Of a stretch of 64,000 nt of DNA, positions 16,064 to 24,271 are shown piece by piece; positions within the stretch are counted from its first letter, which is position 1, and each line of letters opens with the position of its first letter. A model generated the notes under the pieces. It was not told where the DNA came from and made no database searches. It saw only the letters and a program-made list of their open reading frames with translations. Position numbers and translations under genes: made by a program. Origin of the DNA: Paraburkholderia sp. GTDB taxonomy: Bacteria > Pseudomonadota > Gammaproteobacteria > Burkholderiales > Burkholderiaceae. The DNA lies in contig NZ_JAPWKB010000015.1 of assembly GCF_028283785.1 (NCBI RefSeq), positions 62,001-126,000 on the forward strand, given 5' to 3'.

Positions 16064-17688
16064 AGTCATTCCCGCAGCGCAGCTATCACGACGTGCGCGA
16101 AACGCTGCTTGCCAAACGTGAAATCGCGCTGCTCGACGTGCGCGAAGAAGACCCGCATGCGCAGTGCCATCCGCTGTTTGCGGCCAATCTGCCGCTATCG
16201 AAAATCGAACTTGAAGCATGGACGCGCCTGCCGCGCCGTGACGTGCCGATCGTCGTGCTCGACCACGGCGAAGGCTTCGCGCAACGCGCCGCCGAACGGC
16301 TCGCCAGCCTCGGTTATACGGACGTCGCGTTGCTCGAAGGCGGCCTCGACGGCTGGATCCACGACGGCGGCGAAGTGTTTCGCGACGTGAACGTGCCGAG
16401 CAAGGCCTTCGGTGAATTCGTCGAAGCGCAGCGGCATACGCCGTCGCTTTCGGCGGAAGCGGTGAACGCGCTATTGCAGAACGGCGACGACGTGGTGGTG
16501 CTCGACGCCCGCCGTTTCGACGAGTACGCGACCATGAACATTCCGGGCAGCGTCAGCGTGCCCGGCGCGGAACTCGTATTGCGCGCGCGTGCGCTGGCAC
16601 CCGATCCGTCCACTCGCGTGATCGTCAACTGCGCGGGGCGAACCCGCAGCATCATCGGCACGCAATCGCTGGTGAATGCCGGCTTGCCGAATCCGGTCGC
16701 GGCGCTGCGCAACGGCACGATCGGCTGGACGCTTGCCGGACAGACGCTCGAACACGGCAGCCAGCGCCGCTTCGATCCGCAAGCCGGTCGCGATACGACG
16801 AATCTGCATGCGTCGCGCGATGCCGCGCGGGCGCTCGCGGATCGCGCGGGCGTCGGTCGAACGACACTCAACGAAGCGGCCAGTTGGGCATTGGAAGCGG
16901 CCAGCGCGCAGCGCGCGGCACGCACCATCTATCGCTTCGATGTGCGCACGCCGGGCGAATACGAACATGCGCACGCGCCCGGATTTCAGGGCGCGCCGGG
17001 CGGTCAGCTGGTGCAGGAAACGGAGATGTTCGCGCCGGTTCGCGGCGCGCGAATCGTCCTCTTCGACGACGACGGCGTGCGCGCGAACATGACGGCGTCG
17101 TGGCTCGCGCAGATGAATATCGACGTGTACGTGGTCGATCACGCAACGGCTGCGAGCCTCACCGAAAGTGGCGCGTGGCGCGCGCCGACACCGGCGCCGT
17201 CGGTTGCAACGCCCACCATTTCAACCGACACGCTCGCCGCATGGCTCGACGACAGCAACAGTCGTACGGTGTTGCTCGACGTCACGTCCAGCGCGAATCA
17301 CGTGAAGGCGCACATTCCCGGCGCGCACTGGATACTGCGTTCGCGCCTGACGAATGCTTTCGACGATCTGCGCGCATTGCCCGATGCGAACCGCTATGTG
17401 CTCACCTGCGGATCGAGCGCGCTGGCGCGATTCGCCGCGCCGGAAGTGGCCGCCTTGACCGGCAAGCCGGTGCATGTGCTCGAAGGGGGAAACACGGCGT
17501 GGGTCAACGCCGGATTGCCGGTCGAAACCGGCGACGCACGTCTCGCATCACCGCGCATCGACCGCTATCGACGTCCGTACGAGGGCACCGACAATGCGCG
17601 CGAAGCGATGAATGCGTATCTGGAATGGGAATACGGTCTGGTCGCGCAACTCGAACGCGACGGCACGCACGGATTTTTCGCGATCTAG
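16060..17688 (+). CDS. Four-domain rhodanese-like sulfurtransferase
   Basis: A 542-residue cytoplasmic protein built of four rhodanese-like domains, roughly 1-107, 120-235, 255-365 and 385-490. Domain 2 has an active-site loop with Cys191 (NCAGRTRS) and domain 4 has Cys450 (TCGSSALA). Domains 1 and 3 keep the fold signature (LDHGEGFAQRAAERLA; FDDDGVRANMTASWLA) but lack the Cys, so active and inactive domains alternate. Rhodaneses move sulfane sulfur from a persulfide or thiosulfate to an acceptor such as cyanide, glutathione or sulfite. Coupling to a thiol dioxygenase suggests work on sulfinate, sulfite or persulfide intermediates. Confidence 0.9.
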   Translation: MKSFPQRSYHDVRETLLAKREIALLDVREEDPHAQCHPLFAANLPLSKIELEAWTRLPRRDVPIVVLDHGEGFAQRAAERLASLGYTDVALLEGGLDGWIHDGGEVFRDVNVPSKAFGEFVEAQRHTPSLSAEAVNALLQNGDDVVVLDARRFDEYATMNIPGSVSVPGAELVLRARALAPDPSTRVIVNCAGRTRSIIGTQSLVNAGLPNPVAALRNGTIGWTLAGQTLEHGSQRRFDPQAGRDTTNLHASRDAARALADRAGVGRTTLNEAASWALEAASAQRAARTIYRFDVRTPGEYEHAHAPGFQGAPGGQLVQETEMFAPVRGARIVLFDDDGVRANMTASWLAQMNIDVYVVDHATAASLTESGAWRAPTPAPSVATPTISTDTLAAWLDDSNSRTVLLDVTSSANHVKAHIPGAHWILRSRLTNAFDDLRALPDANRYVLTCGSSALARFAAPEVAALTGKPVHVLEGGNTAWVNAGLPVETGDARLASPRIDRYRRPYEGTDNAREAMNAYLEWEYGLVAQLERDGTHGFFAI

Positions 17689-17716
17689 GCTGCCGTTTCG
17701 CTGCCGTCCGTCTGGG

Positions 17717-17750
17717 AACCGTCCGCGCATCGAACGCGCGGACGGTTTTT
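17717..17750 (+). terminator. Rho-independent terminator after the organosulfur operon
   Basis: A perfect GC-rich stem, ACCGTCCGCGC pairing with GCGCGGACGGT around a 7-base loop, is followed by TTTTT. It lies 29 bases after the rhodanese stop and marks the end of the four-gene operon. It also separates it from the convergent LysR gene. Confidence 0.88.
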
Positions 17751-17781
17751 GCATGTCAATACCGCGCAGTGCAATACCGGC

Positions 17782-18693
17782 TCACGCGGCGCGCGCCAGA
17801 CGCGCGGCCTTGAAGCGCTGTTCGATACTCGACGACAACACCGTCAACGCAGCCTGCACTTTCCCCAACGACCTCGCCCGCACCATCCACACCGCGATTT
17901 CAGGCTTGAAATCGCGCAACGCGACGATGTCGAGTTTGTCGGCGTGCGCGCTGGCCTTCAGTAACGGCAGCGGCACCAGCCCCAATCCCACGCCGTCCGC
18001 GACGAGACCCAGCTGCAATTCCGTGCCGAGCGTTTCCAGATTCAGCTTCAGCGTATGACCTTGCGCGGCGAGCGCCTGCTGCAAGCCCGCGCGAAATCCG
18101 CAACCGTCGGGATTCAACACCCAGCCCTGCGCCTGGCAGTCCGCCAGCGCATGCGTGCCTCTGGACATGCGCCCCTTGCTCGCGACCACGGCCAGCTTCA
18201 CCGTGCCGAGCGATTCGCCCGTCAACGAATCCGCGAATGTGCGATTGGCCGGCAGCAGCGCGACGGCTGCGTCGAGTTCACCGTCTTCGACTTTTTGCAG
18301 CAGCGGCGTGCCCCAACCCGTCGATACCCGCGCCTGAAGTTCCGGATGCGCCTGCTTCAGTTCACGCAGCGCGTGAAGCATCGCGACGTCGGCGACCGTT
18401 TGCGCAACGCCCAGACGCAACACGCCCGCGAGCGGCGCATCGTCGGTGACGAGATGACGCAACGCATCGACTTCACGGACGATGGAACGGCACTGCTCAT
18501 ACACGGCGCGCCCCATCGGCGTCGCTTTTAAAGGCTTCGTATTGCGATCCAGCAGCTCGACGCCGAGCGCTTCCTCGAAATTCTGAATGCGTCGCGTGAC
18601 GGCAGGTTGAGTCAGTTCGAGCGACTCCGCCGCCTGACTCAGCGACTGACTGCGAACCACGGCAACGAAGGCCTCGATCTCATCGAGTTTCAT
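17782..18693 (-). CDS. LysR-family regulator of the organosulfur region
   Basis: A 303-residue LysR regulator. The N-terminal helix-turn-helix is typical (MKLDEIEAFVAVVRSQSLSQAAESLELTQPAVTRRIQNFE), followed by a two-lobe effector domain. ATG 18693 is preceded by AGGAAG at 6 bases; the longer frame adds an unlikely 29-residue tail. It is divergent from the sulfonate-type binding protein gene with a 220-base gap, so it probably controls that gene and possibly the neighbouring operon. The ligand is likely a sulfur-status signal or a sulfonate, by context only. Confidence 0.92.
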   Translation of the reverse strand: MKLDEIEAFVAVVRSQSLSQAAESLELTQPAVTRRIQNFEEALGVELLDRNTKPLKATPMGRAVYEQCRSIVREVDALRHLVTDDAPLAGVLRLGVAQTVADVAMLHALRELKQAHPELQARVSTGWGTPLLQKVEDGELDAAVALLPANRTFADSLTGESLGTVKLAVVASKGRMSRGTHALADCQAQGWVLNPDGCGFRAGLQQALAAQGHTLKLNLETLGTELQLGLVADGVGLGLVPLPLLKASAHADKLDIVALRDFKPEIAVWMVRARSLGKVQAALTVLSSSIEQRFKAARLARAA

Positions 18694-18913
18694 GATGGCT
18701 TCCTGCTTCCTGGACGATCGGACATAGCGACGACAGTAGAGAGACAAGCGCGAGCTTAGCGCGCCCGGACGCTGCGCCACAAGCTAAAAAAGCGCTCGCG
18801 CCGCTGCCGGGCATGCAATGCGGTCTCGCATATTAGCAAAGCAGAACAATGCGTTTGCCTTATAAATCGCGCGTCCGTATCGTGAGCTTTCCACTGTCAT
18901 CGCGATCTCTTCC

Positions 18914-19855
18914 ATGCAACGCCTTGCCCGATTTTTCAACGGATGCGTCGTTCTCGCCGCACTCTCGACGCCGCTGGCGGCCATCGCCGACACCACGCTG
19001 AAAGTGGGCGATCAGCAGCTTCAGACGCGCGGTATTCTAGAAGCGTCCGGCCAGTTGAAGGACGTGCCGTACAAGATCGAATGGTTCAACTTTCCGGCTG
19101 CGCAACCGCTCGGCGAAGCGTTGAACGCCGGTGCGATCGATGTCGGCGGACTGGGCGATGCGCCGCTGATTTTTGCTTACGCGGCCGGCGCGAAAGTGCG
19201 CGCGGTTGCTGCGACCCGTTCGATTCCCGTCGATCTCGCGATCCTCGTGCCGGATGGTTCGACCATCAAAAGCGCCGCCGACCTGAAAGGCAAACGCATC
19301 GCGACGACGCGCGGTTCGATCGGTCATTACCTCGCCATCGCCACGCTGGAGCACGCGAACATCAAGCTCGACGACGTGTCGCTGCGCTTTATGCAACCCG
19401 CCGACGCAAAAGCCGCGCTCGCGTCCGGCAACGTCGATGCATGGGCGACGTGGGATCCGTATGTCGCGCTCGCCGAGCAGCGCGATCACGACCGCAGCAT
19501 CGCCAACGGCGTGAACCTGTCGTCGGGGCTGAGTTTTCAGGCGGCAACCGATCAGTCGATCAACGCGAAACGCACGGAAATCGCAGACTTCCTGCGGCGC
19601 GTCGCGGCGGGTCAACGCTGGGCGCTGTCGCATCCGGACGAAGTCGCGGCGATGCAGTCGCGCGTCACCGGCTTGCCGCCCGAGGTGCTGAAAACGGTCT
19701 ATCAACGTGCGCAGTTGCATCCGGTCAGCATCGACGACAACTTGATCGCGGAGCAGCAGAAAACCGCCGATCTCTATCACCGCGCCGATGTCATCAAGTC
19801 GCGGCTCGACGTGAGCCCGAGTTTCGACCGGCAGTTCCCGCTGGCCGCGCAATAA
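18914..19855 (+). CDS. SsuA-like ABC substrate-binding protein
   Basis: A 313-residue periplasmic binding protein with a signal peptide (cleavage near AIAD-TT). Features of the sulfonate/taurine/nitrate family are clear: PLGEALNAGAIDVGGLGDAP, DLKGKRIATTRGSIGHYL, and DAWATWDPYVALAEQ. It lacks an adjacent ATPase and permease in the same operon and is followed by a flavoprotein gene 20 bases downstream. The importer encoded at 22.4-25.3 kb may share it. Likely ligand: an aliphatic sulfonate or sulfate ester. Confidence 0.9.
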   Translation: MQRLARFFNGCVVLAALSTPLAAIADTTLKVGDQQLQTRGILEASGQLKDVPYKIEWFNFPAAQPLGEALNAGAIDVGGLGDAPLIFAYAAGAKVRAVAATRSIPVDLAILVPDGSTIKSAADLKGKRIATTRGSIGHYLAIATLEHANIKLDDVSLRFMQPADAKAALASGNVDAWATWDPYVALAEQRDHDRSIANGVNLSSGLSFQAATDQSINAKRTEIADFLRRVAAGQRWALSHPDEVAAMQSRVTGLPPEVLKTVYQRAQLHPVSIDDNLIAEQQKTADLYHRADVIKSRLDVSPSFDRQFPLAAQ

Positions 19856-19875
19856 ACGCCCATCAAAGACCGACC

Positions 19876-21093
19876 ATGACCAGCCGACTTCCCGACGCCG
19901 CAGTGTTCGACGCCGTGCCGCCCAACGCCGCCCCGGACGACGCCGCACGCGACGCCCTTCGCGATCTCGACAGCGAGCGCGCGGACGCGTGGCTCGCCAC
20001 GCTCACGACGCACTTCGCCGACGGCGCGGCGCACCTCGACAGCGGCCCGCATTTTCCGCACGACAATCTGGCGCGATTGCGACGCGCCGGATTGCTGTCG
20101 CTGACGGTTCCGCGCGCGCTGGGCGGCCACCAGGCGACGCTCGCGCAAGCACTGAAGGTGGTGCGCAGCGTCGCGCGCGGCGAGCCGTCCACCGCGCTGA
20201 TTCTGGTGATGCAGTGTCTGTATCACCTGCGTTTGCAGGCCAATCCGAACTGGCCGGTCGCGTTGAAACAGCGCGTCGCGCGCGATGCGGTCGAGCACGG
20301 CGCGCTGATCAACTCGTTGCGCGTCGAGCCGGAACTCGGCTCGCCGTCGCGAGGCGGCTTGCCCGCGACCGTCGGCAGGCGCGACGCGGATCACTGGATC
20401 GTCAACGGTCGCAAGCTGTATTCGACCGGCAGTCCTGGGCTGACGTGGTTCGCCGTCTGGGGCCGCACCGACGAAGCGATGCCGCGCGTCGGCACCTGGC
20501 TGATTCATCGCGACACGCCAGGCATCCGTTTCGGCGAGCCCTGGAATCATCTGGGTATGCGTGCAACCGGCAGTCACGAAGTCATCTTCGACGACGTGCG
20601 CGTGCCGCTCGATCACGCAGTCGATCTGCAATCGCCCGGCGCGTCGAACGGCATGGACCCGGTCACGAGCACATGGATGAACCTGCTGCTACCGTCGATC
20701 TACGACGGCATTGCCCGCGCCGCGCGCGACTGGTTCGTCCAATGGGCGGCCGGGCGCGTACCGTCCGGCCTGAATGCACCGCTGTCGAGTCTGGACAGCT
20801 TCCAGCAGACCGTGGGCAGGATCGATGCGCTGCTGTTGACCAACCGCGTGCTGCTGGACGCGGGCGCAACCGGACAGATCGCGCAAGCCGATGCGCCCGC
20901 GATCAAGTATCTGGTCAGCGCGAACGCGATCAAGTCAGTCGAACACGCGCTCGAAGCCAGCAGCAATCCGGGCTTGAGCCGGAACAATCCGCTGGAGCGC
21001 CACTATCGCGACGTGTTGTGCGCACGCATTCATACGCCGCAAAACGATACGGTGCTCGGTAATCTTGGGCGCGCGGCATTTGCGGCGCGCTGA
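19876..21093 (+). CDS. Acyl-CoA dehydrogenase-fold flavoprotein (DszC/SfnC-like)
   Basis: A 405-residue flavoprotein with the acyl-CoA dehydrogenase fold: helical N-terminal domain, a central beta domain with INGRK-like and WNHLGMRATGSHEVIFDDVRVP segments, and a C-terminal helical bundle (about 220-390). ATG 19876 is the first good start after the binding-protein gene; the frame extends far upstream without coding sense. Location beside an SsuA-like protein suggests a flavin-dependent monooxygenase acting on organosulfur compounds, like DszC or SfnC, rather than fatty-acid oxidation. No catalytic Glu in the usual acyl-CoA dehydrogenase position could be confirmed. Confidence 0.88.
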   Translation: MTSRLPDAAVFDAVPPNAAPDDAARDALRDLDSERADAWLATLTTHFADGAAHLDSGPHFPHDNLARLRRAGLLSLTVPRALGGHQATLAQALKVVRSVARGEPSTALILVMQCLYHLRLQANPNWPVALKQRVARDAVEHGALINSLRVEPELGSPSRGGLPATVGRRDADHWIVNGRKLYSTGSPGLTWFAVWGRTDEAMPRVGTWLIHRDTPGIRFGEPWNHLGMRATGSHEVIFDDVRVPLDHAVDLQSPGASNGMDPVTSTWMNLLLPSIYDGIARAARDWFVQWAAGRVPSGLNAPLSSLDSFQQTVGRIDALLLTNRVLLDAGATGQIAQADAPAIKYLVSANAIKSVEHALEASSNPGLSRNNPLERHYRDVLCARIHTPQNDTVLGNLGRAAFAAR

Positions 21094-21269
21094 TTTCGGC
21101 GATTGATCGAGCGGCCCGTGATGCCACACGCGACACTTGACGCGCCATCGCATGCCATTGCATGATCAATCCCATGAACGCCATCGCCCAACTCACCACA
21201 CTCACCACTACGACCGCTTATGGCGGGTCGTGAGGCGGGTACGTGAGCAGGTTGTGACGTATCAACCCC

Positions 21270-21298
21270 AAGGCCCCGCCAGCAATGGACGGGGCCTT
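21270..21298. other. Strong hairpin upstream of isochorismatase-like gene
   Basis: AAGGCCCCG pairs perfectly with CGGGGCCTT across an 11-base loop. No T-run follows on either strand, so it is not a standard intrinsic terminator. It lies 40 bases before the start of the next gene in a 245-base gap that is otherwise empty. It could be an attenuator, part of a leader RNA, or the end of the preceding transcript. Confidence 0.4.
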
Positions 21299-21338
21299 GA
21301 AGTTTCTCCGTCCATGATTGGCATGACAGGAGAAACCG

Positions 21339-21887
21339 ATGTCCAGTATTCATTCCGCGCGCCACGCGCTGTTGATCGTCGATATGCAGCAAGGGCTGTT
21401 CAACGGTCCAGATTCGCCGTATGAAGGCGAACGCGTGCTCGACAATATCAACCAGCTGATCGGCCGCGCCCGCGCGGCCGGCGCGCCGATCTTCGCCGCG
21501 CGCCACGTCGGCCCGCCGGGCTCGCCGATCGAACCGGGCAGCGCGCTGTCGCAACTGTTGCCGCGCCTCGATATCGACGTGCAGGTCGACACGGTGTTCG
21601 ACAAGTCGCGGCCAAGCTGCTTTTTCGGCACCGGTCTGGCGCAATGGCTCGACGACGCAAAAGTCGAAGCCCTTGTCATCGTCGGGATGAAGACCGAATA
21701 TTGCATCGACACGACCTGTCGCGCGGCAGCGGATCTCGGCTTCAAACCCGTGCTGATTGCCGATGCGCACACCAGCATGGACACGCCCGTGCTGCCCGCG
21801 AAATCGATCGTCGCGCATCACAACCGGACCTTGAACGGCCCGTTCGTCAAATTGCTGAATACCGCAGACTTTCAGTTCCAGGATTGA
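21339..21887 (+). CDS. Isochorismatase-family cysteine hydrolase
   Basis: A 182-residue isochorismatase-like hydrolase with triad Asp15 (LIVDMQQG), Lys (FDKSRPSCFFGT) and Cys (GMKTEYCIDTT). It is shorter and distinct from the two ureide-operon enzymes. GACAGGAGAAACC precedes the ATG. The following SnoaL-like gene starts 28 bases later, so they are probably co-transcribed. Substrate unknown; amides, imides or isochorismate-like compounds are possible. Confidence 0.88.
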   Translation: MSSIHSARHALLIVDMQQGLFNGPDSPYEGERVLDNINQLIGRARAAGAPIFAARHVGPPGSPIEPGSALSQLLPRLDIDVQVDTVFDKSRPSCFFGTGLAQWLDDAKVEALVIVGMKTEYCIDTTCRAAADLGFKPVLIADAHTSMDTPVLPAKSIVAHHNRTLNGPFVKLLNTADFQFQD

Positions 21888-21915
21888 AGCAGCACGTTCG
21901 CAGGAGAGCGCGTCG

Positions 21916-22311
21916 ATGACCTCGCACGAAACCGGACTGGCCAGCATCTATCGTGACTACATTGCGTGTCTGAACCGACAGGACTGGCCGGCGCTCGGCC
22001 AGTTCGTGCACGACGACGCGATCCACAACGGACGACGGCTCGGCTTGTCCGGCTATCGCGCGATGCTGGAACGGGATTTCGACGACATCCCCGACCTGCA
22101 TTTCAATATCGCGTTGCTGACGGCCGATCCGCCGCTGATTGCCAGCCGCCTCGCTTTCGCGTGTGCGCCGAAAGGCCGGTTTCTCGGCCTCGACGTGAAC
22201 GGCACGCACATTGTGTTTACGGAGAACGTGTTCTACCGGTTTCGCGGCCGACAGATCGAGGAAGTCTGGTCGATCATCGATAAAGCCGAGATCGAGGCGC
22301 AACTCGGCTAA
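21916..22311 (+). CDS. SnoaL-like (NTF2 fold) protein
   Basis: A 131-residue protein of the SnoaL-like ester cyclase group: an N-terminal helix IYRDYIACLNRQDWPALGQFV, then HDDAIHNGRRLGLSGYRAML and a C-terminal strand VFYRFRGRQIEEVWSIID. GGAGAG lies upstream of the ATG. It probably binds a small ligand in a cone-shaped pocket. Paired with an isochorismatase-like hydrolase; the reaction is unknown. Confidence 0.85.
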   Translation: MTSHETGLASIYRDYIACLNRQDWPALGQFVHDDAIHNGRRLGLSGYRAMLERDFDDIPDLHFNIALLTADPPLIASRLAFACAPKGRFLGLDVNGTHIVFTENVFYRFRGRQIEEVWSIIDKAEIEAQLG

Positions 22312-22312
22312 T

Positions 22313-22335
22313 GCATCGGCCGCGGTGGCCGATGC
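22313..22335. terminator. Hairpin terminator between convergent genes
   Basis: GCATCGGCC pairs perfectly with GGCCGATGC around a 5-base loop, immediately after the SnoaL-like stop codon and just before the end of the convergent binding-protein gene. There is no long T-run, so efficiency is uncertain, but the position suits a terminator used from both sides. Confidence 0.6.
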
Positions 22336-22358
22336 GGCAAGGTTCGCCGGCCACCTGC

Positions 22359-23393
22359 CTACGCGAGCACGTCGGAAAATACGCGCGTCGCAAACCGGTC
22401 GGAATTGGTGCCCGCATTGAGCACGCCGACCGTTTTCAGGTCGTCCGCGTAAAGCGAGATTTCCTTCCTGAACGCGTCGCCGGTTGGGTGATGATGATCG
22501 GTGTGACTCTTCAGCATCGCCGTCAACTGGCCCACATCGGCGCCGGGCGTATGCGCTGAAAAAATCGCGGCGGCTTCGGCGGGATGATTGGCGGTCCATT
22601 CGGTTGCGTCGAGCAACGCTTGCGTCAACGCCTGCGCCGTCGCGCGATCTTTCCGGATCAACGATCCGCGCACGCCGAGCACGCAGCACACGCGGTTTTG
22701 ATAATCGCCGCACAGGTTGTTCGACACCTCATACAAACGATCCGATTCGCGCAATGTCCAGATGGTCGGATCGCCATCGGCAATGGCGTGTACCTCTCCT
22801 TTCTTCAGCGCTTCGCCGAGGAGTGTTGCCGGATACTGACGCCAGTGGACGTCGTTGTCCGGATCGATGCCGAGCTTCTTGAGCGTGATCGCAAAGAAGT
22901 TCTTCGCGGGACTCGCCATATCGCTGACGCCGACCGTGCGCCCTTTGAGCCCTTGCAGATCGACGATGCCCGATGCGCGAGTGGCGAGCAAACGCATGCA
23001 ACCGCCGTGAATTCCGGCCGTCAGCTTGACGTCGAAACCCTGCTCCAGCGGCTTGATCCAGCGCAGCGCCATGCCGACGCCCGCATCCGATTTGCCGGTC
23101 GCGATGGCTTCGAGCAACTGATCGGTCGAGCCTGAAAAATTGACCAGTTCGACTTGCAGGCCGTGTCGCTGGAAAAAGCCCTGCTTGACCGCGACCGGCA
23201 CCGGCGCGGTGCAGATGGCGCCCGCGTTCCACGATAGCGTCACCGGCTTCAGCGTACCGTCGGCGAACGCCGGCCGGACCGGCATGCCAGCCGAAACGCC
23301 GCCGATGGCGGCAGCGCCCACGGTCCAGGCAGTCTTGCGCAGCCACGCGCGTCGCGCACGATTCGCGGGCGCGGAGTCGTCGATCGGATTCAT
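22359..23393 (-). CDS. ABC substrate-binding protein (nitrate/sulfonate type, Tat-like signal)
   Basis: A 344-residue binding protein. I use ATG 23393, with GGGGA upstream; a GTG at 23450 overlapping the ATPase stop is an alternative. The N-terminus has RARRAWLRKT followed by a hydrophobic stretch, compatible with a Tat or Sec signal, cleaved near AFA-DG. The body matches NMT1/SsuA-like domains (VAVKQGFFQRHGLQVELVNF, GKSDAGVGMALRWI). Six Cys residues in the mature part are unusual for the family. It is the last gene of an ABC importer operon (permease, ATPase, binding protein). Confidence 0.88.
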   Translation of the reverse strand: MNPIDDSAPANRARRAWLRKTAWTVGAAAIGGVSAGMPVRPAFADGTLKPVTLSWNAGAICTAPVPVAVKQGFFQRHGLQVELVNFSGSTDQLLEAIATGKSDAGVGMALRWIKPLEQGFDVKLTAGIHGGCMRLLATRASGIVDLQGLKGRTVGVSDMASPAKNFFAITLKKLGIDPDNDVHWRQYPATLLGEALKKGEVHAIADGDPTIWTLRESDRLYEVSNNLCGDYQNRVCCVLGVRGSLIRKDRATAQALTQALLDATEWTANHPAEAAAIFSAHTPGADVGQLTAMLKSHTDHHHPTGDAFRKEISLYADDLKTVGVLNAGTNSDRFATRVFSDVLA

Positions 23394-23446
23394 CGGTGCA
23401 TCCCCATTGCTTGCATTGTCGGTTGAGTGATTGAATTCGGTGCGGA

Positions 23447-24271
23447 TCACGCGTCGAGCCCGAGTCGGGCCAGCACGTCGCGACGTAGCGCAACCAGCTT
23501 CGGATCGTCGCGATGACGCGGATATGGCGCATCGTTATGGATTTCGGCAACGATGCGCGCGGGGCGCTCGCTGAACACGAACACGCGGTTCGCGACATAC
23601 AGCGCCTCTTCGACGTCGTGCGTGACCAGCAGCACCGAGAAACGCGCCGCCTGCCACAGACGCACCAGTTCGCCCTGCATCCGGATGCGGGTCAGCGAAT
23701 CGAGCTTGCCGAACGGCTCGTCGAGCACCAGCAACGCGGGATCATTGACGAGCGCACGCGCCAGCGCCGCACGTTGCGCCATGCCGCCCGACAGTTGATG
23801 CGGATACGCGTGCGCGAATGCCGACAGGCCGACCAGCTCGAGCGTCGCATCGATGCGACGTTCGACGCTGTGCGCGTCGTCAGTCTTTCGCGCGCGACGT
23901 CCGGCGCGTTGCGCTTGCGGACCGAGCCCGACGTTGTCGCGCACCGTGCGCCACGGAAACAGCGTCGGGTCCTGAAACACCACGACGCGCGACGGATCGG
24001 GGCCGGTAATGGGCGCATCGTCGGCATGCAGCGTGCCGAGCGTCGGCTTCTCCAGACCCGCGATCAATCGCAGCAGAGTGGATTTTCCGCAGCCGCTCGG
24101 GCCGAGCAGGGCCACGCACTCGCCCGGCTCGACCGACAGACTGATATCGTCGAGCACCGGCAACGCTTCGCCTTTCAGCGCAAAGCGATGACTGACGTGA
24201 CGCACGTCGATACGGGCACCGCGCGATGCATCGATATCACGCACCGGCTGAACATCCGAAAGCGCTACCAT
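23447..24271 (-). CDS. ABC importer ATP-binding protein (SsuB/TauB type)
   Basis: A 274-residue ATPase with Walker A GPSGCGKST, Q-loop FQDPTLFPWRTV, signature LSGGMAQRAALAR and Walker B LLVLDEPFG; the FPW after the Q-loop is typical of sulfonate/nitrate importers. I take ATG 24271, which overlaps the permease stop and has AAGGA 8 bases upstream; ATG 24292 is possible. It energises the importer formed with the upstream permease and one of the nearby binding proteins. Confidence 0.9.
   Translation of the reverse strand: MVALSDVQPVRDIDASRGARIDVRHVSHRFALKGEALPVLDDISLSVEPGECVALLGPSGCGKSTLLRLIAGLEKPTLGTLHADDAPITGPDPSRVVVFQDPTLFPWRTVRDNVGLGPQAQRAGRRARKTDDAHSVERRIDATLELVGLSAFAHAYPHQLSGGMAQRAALARALVNDPALLVLDEPFGKLDSLTRIRMQGELVRLWQAARFSVLLVTHDVEEALYVANRVFVFSERPARIVAEIHNDAPYPRHRDDPKLVALRRDVLARLGLDA

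Noticed and set aside
18943..19875. An upstream extension of the acyl-CoA-dehydrogenase-like frame through the binding-protein gene
   Set aside because: It overlaps the SsuA-like gene in another frame and is Arg-rich without motifs. The real start is at 19876.
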